Source: Tieghemiomyces parasiticus
Lineage: Eukaryota > Kickxellomycota > Dimargaritomycetes > Dimargaritales > Dimargaritaceae
Direction: 5' to 3'
Length of the DNA stretch: 21,569 nt
Assembly: GCA_027575765.1 (NCBI GenBank)
Contig: JANBPT010000822.1
Location: forward strand, 1-21,569
How positions within the stretch are numbered: position 1 is the first letter of the stretch; each line of letters opens with the position of its first letter. The notes under the pieces were generated by a model, which searched no databases, had not been told where the DNA came from, and saw only the letters and a program-made list of their open reading frames with translations. This document shows positions 9,544 through 18,993 of the stretch, piece after piece. The translations under genes and the position numbers were made by a program.

Positions 9544-10045
9544 ATGTTTGGTGCGTTCCGAACCTCTGCCATGGCCCTCAGCGGCCGGGCCTGGCACATT
9601 CCGGCGCGGCTCAGCCCGACCCGTAAGGCTAACGTGCGCAAGCGTCTCAAGGCCGCCGACGAGGTGATCGAGGTCCTCTCCCAAACGGGTGTCACCTGCC
9701 GGTCCTTGGTAAGTAAATCTCCCGTTCTCCACTTCGAAGAAGTGACCTTCGGATAGTGACCGATGCATAGCCTTCTCCTGGCTCTTTCCTCTAACTGTGC
9801 CAGCCTTACAAGTCCCATAAGCCAACTCACATCGTATATATCATTCCCTCTCCCTCTCCCTCTACTTGACCTGGTTTCATATACTATAGGAATGGGCTAA
9901 GCATCAACCCAAGGAGTGCGATATGCTCCCGCGGGACAAGTACACTACCTTTTCGCGCAAGCACAAGGAATACCGTAAGGGCGTACACCGCGTTCCTAAA
10001 TTCACCCGCGTACCTCTTCCCCGCACCACACCAGAGGGGTTCTAA
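9544..10045 (+). CDS. MRPL31: Mitochondrial large-subunit ribosomal protein mL60 (MRPL31), two exons, 106 aa
   Basis: This is a structural protein of the fungal mitochondrial large ribosomal subunit. Exon 1 is 9544-9708 (55 codons). Exon 2 is 9890-10045 (51 codons plus TAA). Joining them in phase 0 gives a continuous 106-residue product. The N-terminus MFGAFRTSAMALSGRAWHIP followed by a basic helix (KANVRKRLKAADEVIEVL) matches the start of yeast MRPL31, which opens MFG and has W-x-IPWR followed by a basic R/K helix. The C-terminus is diagnostic: DKYTTF (71-76) then YRKGVHRVPK (83-92), close to the DKYWTF...YRKGIHRVPKW block of the family. It is somewhat shorter than the roughly 130-residue yeast protein. 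The protein is very basic, as expected for rRNA binding. It is divergent from the FANCE-like gene and convergent with the secreted-protein gene. Confidence 0.9.
9709..9889 (+). other. MRPL31: Spliceosomal intron of the mL60 gene (181 bases)
   Basis: It starts GTAAGTAA (strong 5' splice site) and ends TATACTATAG. A polypyrimidine repeat (CCCTCT)3 at 9846-9863 precedes a possible branch site CTTGAC at about 9865-9870. Removing it restores the family reading frame across CRSL/EWAK. It is the only intron I can support in the window. Confidence 0.88.
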
Positions 10046-10620
10046 AAAAAAGGAGAGGAGGAAGACTCCGTTTATGGTCCTCATAATGTTGGCCGGGCTG
10101 GCATACGGTACTTTCGTAGTTTAGACCTCAATGAATACTCTGCTATATTAGGCTTGTCATAAGCACCGTAAGGTAGTGGTGACTGTGGAATGAGGACCCC
10201 AGAGTAGGCCAACTTCGTGGTAATTTAGGGGAGAGGCAATCAATAACTACAAGGGTGTTTGGTAGCTTTTGTCACGGCATGGTTGCTCCACCATAGAGTA
10301 CACGATGAGCGGACTCAACTCATCCTCTCTCTCTCTACACCTGTGCTGGTCACGATTGCTATATGGGTGAAACACATAAGCTCACTTTGCGCATAGCATC
10401 CATGTAGTGATTGGGAGTGGTATGGTATTTAATCAGCTACATGATGGTGCTTTCTAAAGATGGACACAAAATAGATAGAATGAACTAAAAGCAAACAAGA
10501 TGATATGGCTAGGACGAAATCGAAAAGAGTTTTCGGTGAAAGCGACAACTAATGCACGGTGGATAGTGAAAGGGGGAGGGGGTTGGGCAAGGGGCAATTG
10601 ATGGCCTCTACGACCCGTTA
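10046..10620. other. Convergent 3' intergenic region
   Basis: 575 bases between the stop codons of mL60 (plus) and the small secreted-protein gene (minus). It should contain both 3' UTRs and polyadenylation sites. A (CT)6 run lies at 10325-10336. No open frame, RNA gene or clear AATAAA signal was recognised. Confidence 0.6.
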
Positions 10621-11025
10621 TTACTCGTCATCATCATTGCGAAGACGCTTTCCAGCGCGTTCCATACCCTCAGCGGCATCATTACGGATCCCATCGACGG
10701 CCTTTTTCACGCCTCTAAGCGTATGCTTCACGGAGTCCTTGACACCCTTCTTAATTCCGTGGGCTCCAGCGTGAATGGTTTGACCGACACCCTTGACAGT
10801 ATTGGCCGCGGCTCCGACAGTATTACCAACGATCTTGCCTCCGCCGATGGCCACCATAGCGGCACCGGTACCTACATCGCCAATGTCTTCGCCGGCCTTG
10901 TCGAATCCATCAACCTTGACATGTTGGTCATCCTTCTTATTGGGTATCGGGTTCGACTGCACCTGGACGGCGGCCAGTAGGAGCGTGGTGAGGAGGGCGA
11001 ACGTACGGAGCGTAGAGAGTTGCAT
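10621..11025 (-). CDS. Small secreted protein with amphipathic 11-residue repeats, 134 aa
   Basis: Family not recognised. The frame begins at a TTG (11046), but ATG at 11025 (MQLSTLRTFALL) gives a textbook signal peptide: short N-region, Leu/Ala-rich core at about 8-20, and likely cleavage after VQS (21-24). The mature part of about 110 residues has no Cys and no aromatic residue apart from Phe41. A Gly-rich stretch (about 49-74) runs into an approximately 11-residue periodic segment (64-129) with small or aliphatic residues (V, I, L, M, A) at regular positions and Lys/Arg between. It closes with an acidic NDDDE tail. Such 11-mer patterns occur in apolipoproteins, synucleins and LEA-type proteins and usually form lipid-binding amphipathic helices; that function is inferred here. 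It ends in TAA. A strong TATA-like element lies about 240 bases upstream. Confidence 0.78.
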   Translation of the reverse strand: MQLSTLRTFALLTTLLLAAVQVQSNPIPNKKDDQHVKVDGFDKAGEDIGDVGTGAAMVAIGGGKIVGNTVGAAANTVKGVGQTIHAGAHGIKKGVKDSVKHTLRGVKKAVDGIRNDAAEGMERAGKRLRNDDDE

Positions 11026-11262
11026 GATTGAAAATTGTGGGTACAAGGGTAACTTGGCTATGGAGAAAAAAACAGGAGAGGTGTGGAATCGGGGCTACGG
11101 GACTTTTAATAGCGGGGTATCTGGCTGGACAGGTGAAGCTGTGATGTATTGAGAGTGTAAACCGAGTCCAATGAGGAAAAAGTGACACGATTTTAAGCTG
11201 GGGTGAATTGCAAATGGAGAGAATGGGTACAGAGTGCGGGATATAAAATGGCGACCAGGTTG

Positions 11263-11274
11263 CCTTATATATAG
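11263..11274 (-). promoter_or_regulatory. TATA-like element upstream of the secreted-protein gene
   Basis: On the minus strand this reads CTATATATAAGG, a near-perfect TATA box about 240 bases upstream of the ATG at 11025. The interval between is pyrimidine-rich on the minus strand, like a fungal 5' UTR. The distance implies a leader of roughly 200 bases or a 5' UTR intron. A TATA box would fit an inducible gene, but that is inference. Confidence 0.4.
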
Positions 11275-13989
11275 TCATGATGGTAGGGAAAAGTAACGGA
11301 TGAGTGAACGGTGGACGCAAGGAACAGGGACGACTCGAACTGCGGCTAACCTCCCCTGGGTCGTTATTCGTTGGATGTAGCAGCTTTGTTGCAAAGGGGC
11401 CAGCTCATTACATTGCGACTATCCTTTGTGACGGAGAAGTGTGGCGGGAGGGAGATTAGGGGGGGAGGGGCCACGCCAAAGAGGCCTACGTTCTCGGCTT
11501 CACCAAAAATAAAAAATACGACCCATTTCTTTCTGGCGCGAAGTTATAAGGGCCATGAAAGAGAACTCCAAACTGGCCAAACTTACAAAGACGGGAGAGG
11601 GAGGGGAGATGAGCTGGACCAATGGGGCCTTGGAGAGTCCGACGAATACAGGGCCCCCTCCCACCCCTCCATTGGCAGCTAAAGTATTGGCTTTTCTTCT
11701 CTGCTTCCCCCTCCCTCCCTCCACCACTGCCCACCATACCACAAAGGAACAATGCGCCCTTGGTTTCTCTCTTCCCCATCGTTTCGCTCCGACCTTCCCT
11801 CCGAGTCACTCAACAAAAAAAAAGATCTTCCTCGCCGTCCAAAGCAGTATCTATCGACATACACCTTGCACCCTTTCCTGTCGTGTCCAACAAGTATATA
11901 ATCCTATATCTTTGTTTTATCTCGCCTCTCCCCATGTCCCTCCCCTCTCGTCATTCGCCCCCCCCCACCCTAACCAACGAATTCACTACAGATACTCTGC
12001 CAATTCACTATCGCGGTAGCTTGACTGCCAAACTTAATTGTGAGGGCAGTCTAATTTATAAAACATCCAACGATTGAACAGTGGATAAAACATGCGATGA
12101 CCACAGGCGGCCCTAGTCAGTCTTCTTTCTGCATCCTCCAGACCATATCATTTTGTTAGATTTACGACGCCGTTCGTCCGGAGAGGGGGAATAGATACCT
12201 TCTCCACCCGCCGCACTTTGGAGCGGCGCCAGCCTCTCCAATATCATTTGTCCTACTTATCATCTGGTGAAAAGAACACCATACTATTATATGAATTGGG
12301 TGAATATCTGGCGGTTATTCATTCCCTATTTCCACCACCACCACATATTATCCTTACATGCTCATCATAAGCACCCCAGACAATTATGCGATATTATACT
12401 CTGCACAATATTAGTTTAAAACGATGTCCATCATCCCGTATCGCTTCGCGAGTTCTCATTAGCCAGTCATCATTAAAGAAACTTAAATCGCCTGGCCGGG
12501 GCTGGGTATGCTCCGATTGCTAGGCACTCACAGCCACCTCTAGTGTGGCGAATCTCTTGTCGCGCAGCCGTCGTTGAACACCCCTGAGCAACCAGAAGTC
12601 GCCGGGATTAACGGTCCTAACCACCACGTTTCTTTACCCAGGTCTGAGATGCGGAGTTAACTCCCGCACGCTATGTAGTGGTCGGCGAAGACCTTGGCAC
12701 CGGGAGACTTGATGCTCCGGTACAACAGGCCACATCCGGCAATAAAACAACAAATAACAGTTCAATACTGGGTATGGTACGACTCCAGGACGGGTCTGGG
12801 TGGAGATAGGGCCGCCCTTCGGCCGTTACCTACAACAATTAGGGCCAGCAGGTGGACCATAGATGTATCCTCGAATCTCATCACTTGTGACGATAGAGTC
12901 CAGCCGAAAGTCACTGGTCCCCTCGAACGTGTTCAGGACAGCAGTGGCATAACGTACCGACTGGCCCCACTGGTCGTCGGTGATTATTTAAACCCAGCGG
13001 TCTAAAAGGGCGGTGCTACTCTAGGTCCTTGCGCAGACTATTGTGCATGGTACTAGGGGAAGTGCGGCAGGCATGGGTTAGTTGCTCAGCAATCAGTCGA
13101 GGGTCGTCCTCCCACAGTTCCAGAAGTATGGCCCCGTAAAGTTCGCCAATATCATCTGATAGACTTCTAGATCGGGACTAATATGTAAAATAACGGATAC
13201 CCGTACCAAAGTGAGCTAACCACTTGTGAGCGATGGCGTGGCAAGGAGGAACCAAGCCCAACGTAGATCGTAGTTTAGATTCTATAAGGTGCATTCTGCC
13301 TTACGACCCTCAGGGCAAATCTGGATAATTGATTACGTACACGTGATGGCCAGTAAACTTGGGCGAGATCGGGGACGGGGCTTCAGGGGTCGACATGACA
13401 TCGAAACAAAAAGGTAAGTTGTGGAGTGGGGAGTGGCCTGATGCTAATATAGTGGGTTTAACTGATCAACTCATGGTATTGGATACTTTTACGTTGCATC
13501 TACAACAGCAATGTCCGATACCTTAAGTTTCGCCAACGGACTATAGTGCGTAGTCTATCATTACTTTGATTGCAAAAAGTTTCTTGCTTTTAGTCGCCTG
13601 GGAACGAGCCACCCAAGTGTTGTATAGCTGGTGATGGATGATTGCCGGTGTAAACATGTTCTTCTGATATTGTAAATGAGTCACCGGACTGCCGGTGTTT
13701 TATATACTAGAAGGTACGAAATCTTTTTTTATACTGGTAGTGAACGTAAGACGGTCAGCACCACACAGTCTCGGGCGAAGGTCGTGTAGGATGGAGGGCC
13801 TGGGGCTCAGGAGTGAAGGGAGCGGGGGTAAGAAGGAGTGAACTACGTGGAAATCTCAGGTGCCCAAGCCCTCTTTTTACTCCAGCCAACCTTGTGTACC
13901 TCCCGCGACGTCAAAACGCTCACCAACTTACAGGTAAGCCTCCCCCCCACTCTCCCTCTCTCCACTGGAAGGAATGAAGAAGTGGTAAC
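11275..13989. other. Gene-poor region between the secreted-protein gene and citrate synthase
   Basis: About 2.7 kb with no convincing intact gene. 11500-12000 is pyrimidine-rich on the plus strand, with a C9 run near 11959; long open frames there are compositional. 12100-13800 is richer in A/T and full of stop codons. The only stretch with protein-like signal is 12694-13005, listed separately. The right end should carry the citrate synthase 3' UTR. Confidence 0.55.
12694..13005 (+). pseudogene. Possible remnant of a retrotransposon integrase C-terminal domain
   Basis: An open stretch of 103 codons without a convincing start; the first ATG is at 12712. Its translation has PGDLMLRYN near the beginning. 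Some 60 residues later it has RVQPKVTGPLERV, then GITYRLAP, then NPAV before a TAA. The order PGDxVL... P-K-x-x-GP-x-x-V ... Y-R-L resembles the SH3-like/GPY-F C-terminus of Ty3/Gypsy integrases. No reverse transcriptase, RNase H, integrase core or LTR is visible nearby. The upstream frame is closed by TAG about 18 bases before 12694. Codon use is more A/T-rich than in the real genes. The match is short and could be chance. Confidence 0.25.
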
Positions 13990-15420
13990 TTAGTTCTTCT
14001 TGTTGGCGAACATCTTCTTAATAGCCTCAGTGCTCAGCGACTTGGGGCGCTCAAGGGGCATACCGAGGGCACGATCCCAAATGAGCTGCGAGAGGACACC
14101 GAGACCACGGGAGACACCGAAGAGCACGGTGTAGAAGTCCTGCTCGACCAGCCCGTAGTGCTGGAGGAGCACGCCACTGTGGGCATCCACATTGGGCCAG
14201 GGGTTCTTGGTCTTGCCCTGCTCAGTCAGGACTCCAGGGACGATGTTGTAGAGCTGGCTGACGAGCTTGAACATGGGGTCGGTGGGCAGGTGCTTAAGGG
14301 CAAACTCCCGCTGGCACGAGTACCGCGGGTCCGTCTTGCGGAGCACGGCGTGGCCGTAGCCGGGGATGACCTGGCCAGATTTGAGGGTAGACCAGACGTA
14401 GTCCTTGATGGTCTCGTCCGACACCTCGGCGGCGCCAAGGTTGTCCCGCATCTTGGTGATCCAGCGCAGCACCTCCTGGTTGGCCAGACCGTGCAGCGGA
14501 CCGGCCAGGCCGTTCAGACCGGCGGCGAAAGACAGGTAAGGGTCGGACAGGGCCGAACCCACCAGGTGGGTGGTGTGAGCGCTGACGTTACCGCCCTCGT
14601 GGTCCGAGTGAATGGTCAGGTACAGACGCATGAGCTCGACAAAGTCCTTCTTGTCACCAAAGCCCAGGAGGTGAGCAAGGTTGGCCGAGTAGTCGAGGTT
14701 GGGGTCGATGGCGGGCAGCTTGCCATCCTTGTACACGTTACGGTAGATGCGGCCGGCGATGTTGGGCAGCTTGGCGATCAGGTCCATGGAGTCTTCGTAG
14801 ACGTACTCCCAGTACTGGTTCTTGGAAATACCCTGCTGGTACGCCTTAGCGAACGAGCTCTCGTGCTGGAGGGCGGTCACGGCCAGCGAGAACTGAGACA
14901 TGGGGTGCAGAGTGCTCGGGCACCGGTCCAGTAGCTCCTCCACGAACGACGGGATGGTGGCGCGAGCAGCCCACTCGGCCGAGATACCCTTAACCTGCTC
15001 GGCGGTCGGCACCTCGCCGGTCACCAGCAGCCAAAACAGACCCTCCGGCAGGGGCTCGGAGCCACCCTCGGCGGACGGCAGCAGCTTCTGGCACTCCGGG
15101 ATGGTCTTACCACGGAAACGGATACCCTCATCGGCGTCCAGGACGGAACCCTCCCAAACCATACCCTTGATACCGCGCATACCACCGTAGGCCATATCCA
15201 CGGTCACGGCGCCTAGGGACTCACTACCCAGCTCCTTGCGCACGGCCTTGACCTCGGCCTGCTTCTCTGGGATCAGTTCACTCAGGCGGTCCTTGAGGCT
15301 CGGGGCAGTGGACTTGAAGCGCTTGCTCACAGCCCAGACGGAGGCCAGGGAGGAAGTAGGCTGCTGGCGGGACAGGGCCCCGGCCAGCTGGTACATGCGC
15401 TGGGTACGCAGAGAAGCCAT
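13990..15420 (-). CDS. CIT1: Mitochondrial citrate synthase, 476 aa
   Basis: Condenses oxaloacetate and acetyl-CoA to citrate, the first step of the TCA cycle, in the mitochondrial matrix. The N-terminus ([11 protein letters not shown] ... SKRFKST, 1-38) is rich in Arg, Ser and Ala with no acidic residue, a classic matrix-targeting presequence with a likely processing site near RFKS. The catalytic residues are intact by family alignment: His310 in [10 protein letters not shown], His357 in [10 protein letters not shown] and Asp412 in NVDAHSG. Oxaloacetate-binding His274 (SDHEGGN) and Arg366 (DPRY) are also present. The length is normal for eukaryotic citrate synthase. The C-terminus (NKKN) carries no peroxisomal SKL-type signal, which argues for the mitochondrial isoform. 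The start ATG is at 15420, the stop is TAA, and there is no intron. Third positions are strongly C/G-biased, as expected for a highly expressed gene. Confidence 0.97.
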   Translation of the reverse strand: MASLRTQRMYQLAGALSRQQPTSSLASVWAVSKRFKSTAPSLKDRLSELIPEKQAEVKAVRKELGSESLGAVTVDMAYGGMRGIKGMVWEGSVLDADEGIRFRGKTIPECQKLLPSAEGGSEPLPEGLFWLLVTGEVPTAEQVKGISAEWAARATIPSFVEELLDRCPSTLHPMSQFSLAVTALQHESSFAKAYQQGISKNQYWEYVYEDSMDLIAKLPNIAGRIYRNVYKDGKLPAIDPNLDYSANLAHLLGFGDKKDFVELMRLYLTIHSDHEGGNVSAHTTHLVGSALSDPYLSFAAGLNGLAGPLHGLANQEVLRWITKMRDNLGAAEVSDETIKDYVWSTLKSGQVIPGYGHAVLRKTDPRYSCQREFALKHLPTDPMFKLVSQLYNIVPGVLTEQGKTKNPWPNVDAHSGVLLQHYGLVEQDFYTVLFGVSRGLGVLSQLIWDRALGMPLERPKSLSTEAIKKMFANKKN

Positions 15421-17436
15421 TGTAATCAGCGAGGAGGGAGAAGGGTGGATCGAAACGGACGGTCAGGATCGTGAAGGGTTTAGAGTTAGACGCACCGAGA
15501 GGAGGAGTCGTAAACGTTCGGAAAGCGGAGGGCGGGGATGAAGAGTTAAGTAAGACACGGATCCGAAGCGAAAGTAGCAGGAATGGTGGGGTGGCCGTGA
15601 GCGGGCCGACCGAGTGAGGTTATTAAGTAGACGGGCGGGTGAGGGCGGGAGGGGGCGTACACACCCACCCGCTGGGACGGGGGAAGAGCCTTGGTTGGTT
15701 GGGTAGGTCGGTGGCGGCGGTAACGAGGGCGGTACGGGCCGTGTCTTCCTCCACGCCGGCTCGCTCCCCTACACGCCTGTGTGGGGGCGGGGTCGAATGG
15801 TAGGGGTGAGAACCTATCAGCTGCCGAGTCCCCCCCTCCTCGCTCTCCACAGTTGCGCCGACAGCACGCGGGAAAGAGCAAGAAGGAGGGTCTGCGCCGG
15901 TCTGGGGGGGCTCTACGACCCAAATGCCGTCATACGCGGCCCTTGCTCACCAATGGGAGGAGCCAATGAAGCATACTGAACAGGTGGAAGGGGGAGGATA
16001 CGTACCGTGCTCCGCCTTTTCTTTCCCCTTCCCCAACGAGAGAGGGGGGCTCTAGGCTAATGCGTGCATCAGTAGCATGGCCTGACGACCAGATACTATC
16101 GTGTGGCTCGGGGTCTCGGTGGCCCTGGCGCGTCCCTTCCTTATGCACTCAGCCTATAAATCAGGCCACTACGCGGTACTCACGTCGCCGAGTCCGGGGA
16201 ATGTAAAAAAAGGCAATGCGATCTATTCGTCGCCAGACCCCATATACTTAGCCATAATAGTCGACGGATCGACGTCCAGCACCCCTCCCTCCTCCCCAGC
16301 TTCACGGCCATTATGCAATTCATTCCGCCAGCTCGTCGTACCTGTAGCGCACCGATGGCGTTGGCTGTAGCTGAATAGAGGGCGAGACTGTGACGTTCGG
16401 GATTGGGGGAATAGATAAGAACCAGTGTAGATAATCCGACGAATGATGATGAGGCCTCCCCTTCCCTACACCGACCCACAGTATGGCCACCTGCCGAGCC
16501 TCCCCAGGAACAACCAGTCGACGTCGGGCGTGAGGGCTAGCCCGGGGGGATGGGACTGTGCCTGTCGTACCACCCAAGGGTTGAAGTGGGCCACCAATTA
16601 TTCCGCTGAGCTGAAGGAGCGGCTCCAGGCTCACGTGTTGTTCATTGGGGGGAGGAGACGATGTAGCCTGCGCAAGCAGCTGAAAACTAGATAGATATAG
16701 GAAGGCTATACACTTGGGGCATTACAACCGGTAGATTTCGAGCATCCTAGGGCGCAAGGGCTAAGGTGGACCGTCTCGCAATATTGCAGGTTTCACTGCT
16801 AATAGATAGCCGATCAGACCCACACAGTACCCGAGACTTTAGCCACGCCCTCCCCCTTACCCTCCCGCTCTCTTCTTTCCCATCCTTACACCGTCGCATA
16901 GCCGTTGATGCCACATTGAAAGGCGTGGAAAAGACCGGATCGTAGTTGTATACCCCGCGGCACCGAACGTTAATCGGTGGAGACACACGGCAGTACCTTG
17001 CGGCCAAGATACGATTCGCCGCCCAACACGTTTACATCCCCAAGTCCCCCATTCACCAGTTTGAGAGGGAGGGGGGGAAGAGAGGTTTTTCATCGGCACG
17101 CATCTTGGGACATGCCAGGGTCCAGGGCTGAATCATTGTCACTGGCGCCTCCTTTACATTCCACACAGTCATTAGTGGCCCCCCGGGACGCTGTATCCTG
17201 CATTTCTTCGGCCCACTTCTCCGCCGGATACTCCCTCCATCCTCCCTCCCACTGGATGCTCTGAACCCCTATCACCAGCTATCTCCTTAAAGAACATTCT
17301 AGCCATCGAGCCTTACTTACTAACTTGCTTGTTTGTTTTGTTTGTAATTGTAATTTATATGTATACACCCATTAAACAAAACTAAAACAAAGATAGAGAA
17401 CACGCCTTTGTGACACCAATTATAGAGGCCCGCCGA
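15421..17436. other. Intergenic region between citrate synthase and the acyltransferase gene
   Basis: About 2 kb without a supportable gene. The left part (15421-15900) should be the citrate synthase promoter and 5' UTR, and is purine-rich on the plus strand. The right part (17280-17436) is A/T-rich with T-rich and GTTTGTTT-like runs, and should be the acyltransferase 3' UTR. A plus-strand TATA-like element (AGCCTATAAATCAGG, 16151-16165) has no gene after it. Open frames of 60-125 codons here overlap on both strands, are compositionally skewed and match nothing I recognise. Confidence 0.55.
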
Positions 17437-18993
17437 CTAGACCAAGACGAACCACCGCAAGAAGGCCAGGACGAGAATGGCAGTACACCACAGCTGACCG
17501 AGCTCCCAGATGGACCGGACCCGTACCTGGACAACGGCATCCGGTCGATTGATCGCTGTCGCCACACCACCGCCGGTGCTAATTTTCTCAGACTCTGTGG
17601 CCGGGACCATGGTGCGGGATAACCCAGCCTCTTTCCCCTCCTCCTCCTCCCGCGCACCATGGGCGGTCGAAGGGAAATGGTTCGGGAAGTGCCCATGGGT
17701 ATAAAAGTGCCGCATTAGCTCGTCCTTCTCGGTCCACCGCGTCCGCAACCACTCGGTGAAGGCATCGGCATCTTCGGGGATATCCGCGAGGGCTACCCTT
17801 CGGAAATGCACGTGAACGCGGCGCGGGTACTGTCGCCCGCCCAAGTACATCCGGGGGATGGTGAACGTATCTTGGGGGATCTGTCCGAGACTCAGGCCCT
17901 CACAGCCGAGGGTTAGATCGTACACGTACGTGGCCTGACCGCGGAGGGCGTGGACGATATGGTACAGTCCTGTGGCGCGCGGGATGAGAACGTGGTCCGG
18001 TATGGGCAGCTTCTCGGCCTCAGCGAACTTGCGGGTGATCGGAATCGAGTAGCTACTGATGGTGGTACCCTCCGGGAACAGGGTGATCCAGTACGGGTGG
18101 GACCCGCTTTGCGGGGTGTTGTCGGCGCGCATGGACGCAATCTGGTCCAGGAACGACCGGCGGTCCTGGGCCCACTGGCGCTGCAAGAAGATGAACCGGT
18201 AGAACTGCATCGCCCACCCAAAGATGGGAACTTTGCGTAACGATGCCTTGAGGATAATCTTGATGGCCCCGTGGTACCCGGCGTAGTACGCTACAAACCA
18301 GAGGTAGATCCAGTCCATGTACACCTGGTGATTGGCAATCACGATGGCCGCCGCGGCCTCGGGGCCCAGGTCGAACTCCACGTTGCAGCCGTCCAGCACC
18401 ACCGGGCTAGTCGGATCGGAAGGAATCGGCGGCTCCCCGCGGTGCTTGACGAACGCCGGGAAGCCAGCCTCCCGGGTGATAACCAGCTGGGTGGGCGCGA
18501 GCCACTGGGTGAGGTAGAGCAAGACGACCGAAAAGTACCGTTCGGTGTGCTGAGTCCACGAACGGAAAGCGCTGGGGCTCGCAAGGTGGACAGGCCAGAA
18601 CAAGAACTGGGTAAAGTTGACGAGTACCGAGTTAATCACCAAGAAGAAGCCCAGAAAAATGCCCCGGGACACTTCGTACCAGCCCATCTCTTCCCGTGGG
18701 GGTAGGCCCTGGGTCGTCTCGATGGGTTGGGGCAGAAGGGCGGTGGCAGATAAGGTTGGTGGCAATTTGGCTGTCGAGGTGTCCGACGTTAAGGAAGCCA
18801 GGGGAGACGGGGACTGGCCGTCTACAGTTTCAGCGTCGTCGTCGTCAGTGGCAGTGAGTGTCGAATGTGGGGAGGGGGCGGAGTTTCGTTTAGGAAAGAC
18901 GGCGTCCGATGGGATGGGTTCCTGCTTATCGACCGTAGCGGCGACGCTGCGATCGCTATGGGAGACGGGGAAATGCCGTGCCACAGCAGCCAT
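17437..18993 (-). CDS. PlsC-family phospholipid acyltransferase, LCLAT1/CST26 type, 518 aa
   Basis: A membrane enzyme expected to transfer an acyl group from acyl-CoA to a lysophospholipid (lysophosphatidate, lysophosphatidylinositol or lysocardiolipin) at the ER or associated membranes. It has the acyltransferase HX4D motif in NHQVYMD (221-227; His222, Asp227) and the FPEGT motif (306-310). The block LKASLRKVPIFGWAMQF plus the later PRATGLYHIVHALRG resembles human LCLAT1/ALCAT1 and yeast CST26 more than bacterial PlsC or AGPAT1/2. A hydrophobic segment at about 110-133 precedes the catalytic domain, and a second at about 499-517 closes the protein. Residues 1-100 are a Ser/Thr/Pro-rich, probably cytosolic disordered extension that includes DDDD. 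Residues about 440-485 form another linker with EEEE. The ATG at 18993 follows a pyrimidine-rich leader, and TAG ends the frame. Substrate specificity cannot be told from sequence. Confidence 0.9.
   Translation of the reverse strand: MAAVARHFPVSHSDRSVAATVDKQEPIPSDAVFPKRNSAPSPHSTLTATDDDDAETVDGQSPSPLASLTSDTSTAKLPPTLSATALLPQPIETTQGLPPREEMGWYEVSRGIFLGFFLVINSVLVNFTQFLFWPVHLASPSAFRSWTQHTERYFSVVLLYLTQWLAPTQLVITREAGFPAFVKHRGEPPIPSDPTSPVVLDGCNVEFDLGPEAAAAIVIANHQVYMDWIYLWFVAYYAGYHGAIKIILKASLRKVPIFGWAMQFYRFIFLQRQWAQDRRSFLDQIASMRADNTPQSGSHPYWITLFPEGTTISSYSIPITRKFAEAEKLPIPDHVLIPRATGLYHIVHALRGQATYVYDLTLGCEGLSLGQIPQDTFTIPRMYLGGRQYPRRVHVHFRRVALADIPEDADAFTEWLRTRWTEKDELMRHFYTHGHFPNHFPSTAHGAREEEEGKEAGLSRTMVPATESEKISTGGGVATAINRPDAVVQVRVRSIWELGQLWCTAILVLAFLRWFVLV

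Noticed and set aside
11555..12019. Open frames of about 150 codons in two plus-strand frames
   Set aside because: Overlapping frames over a pyrimidine-rich stretch. The Pro/Ser/Leu-rich products follow from composition, with no homology or good start context.
12611..12720. Faint 5S rRNA resemblance (ACGGTCC ... GTCTGAGATGCGGAGTTAAC) with nearly correct spacing
   Set aside because: Helix I and helix II partners are not complementary and the later C-box region matches poorly, so it cannot fold as 5S. A covariance-model search (Rfam 5S) would settle whether it is a decayed copy.
14158..14934. Plus-strand open frame of 258 codons opposite citrate synthase
   Set aside because: A shadow of strong third-position G/C bias in the citrate synthase codons. 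The product is Val/Gly/His-rich and unrecognisable.
15546..15923. Minus-strand open frame of 125 codons upstream of citrate synthase
   Set aside because: The Arg/Pro-rich product comes from GC-rich promoter DNA, with overlapping alternative frames and no recognisable domain.
16151..16165. Near-identical TATA-like 15-mers here and at 6562-6576 (14 of 15 bases)
   Set aside because: One-mismatch 15-mers are expected by chance several times in a window this size, and neither copy has a gene downstream or extended flanking similarity.
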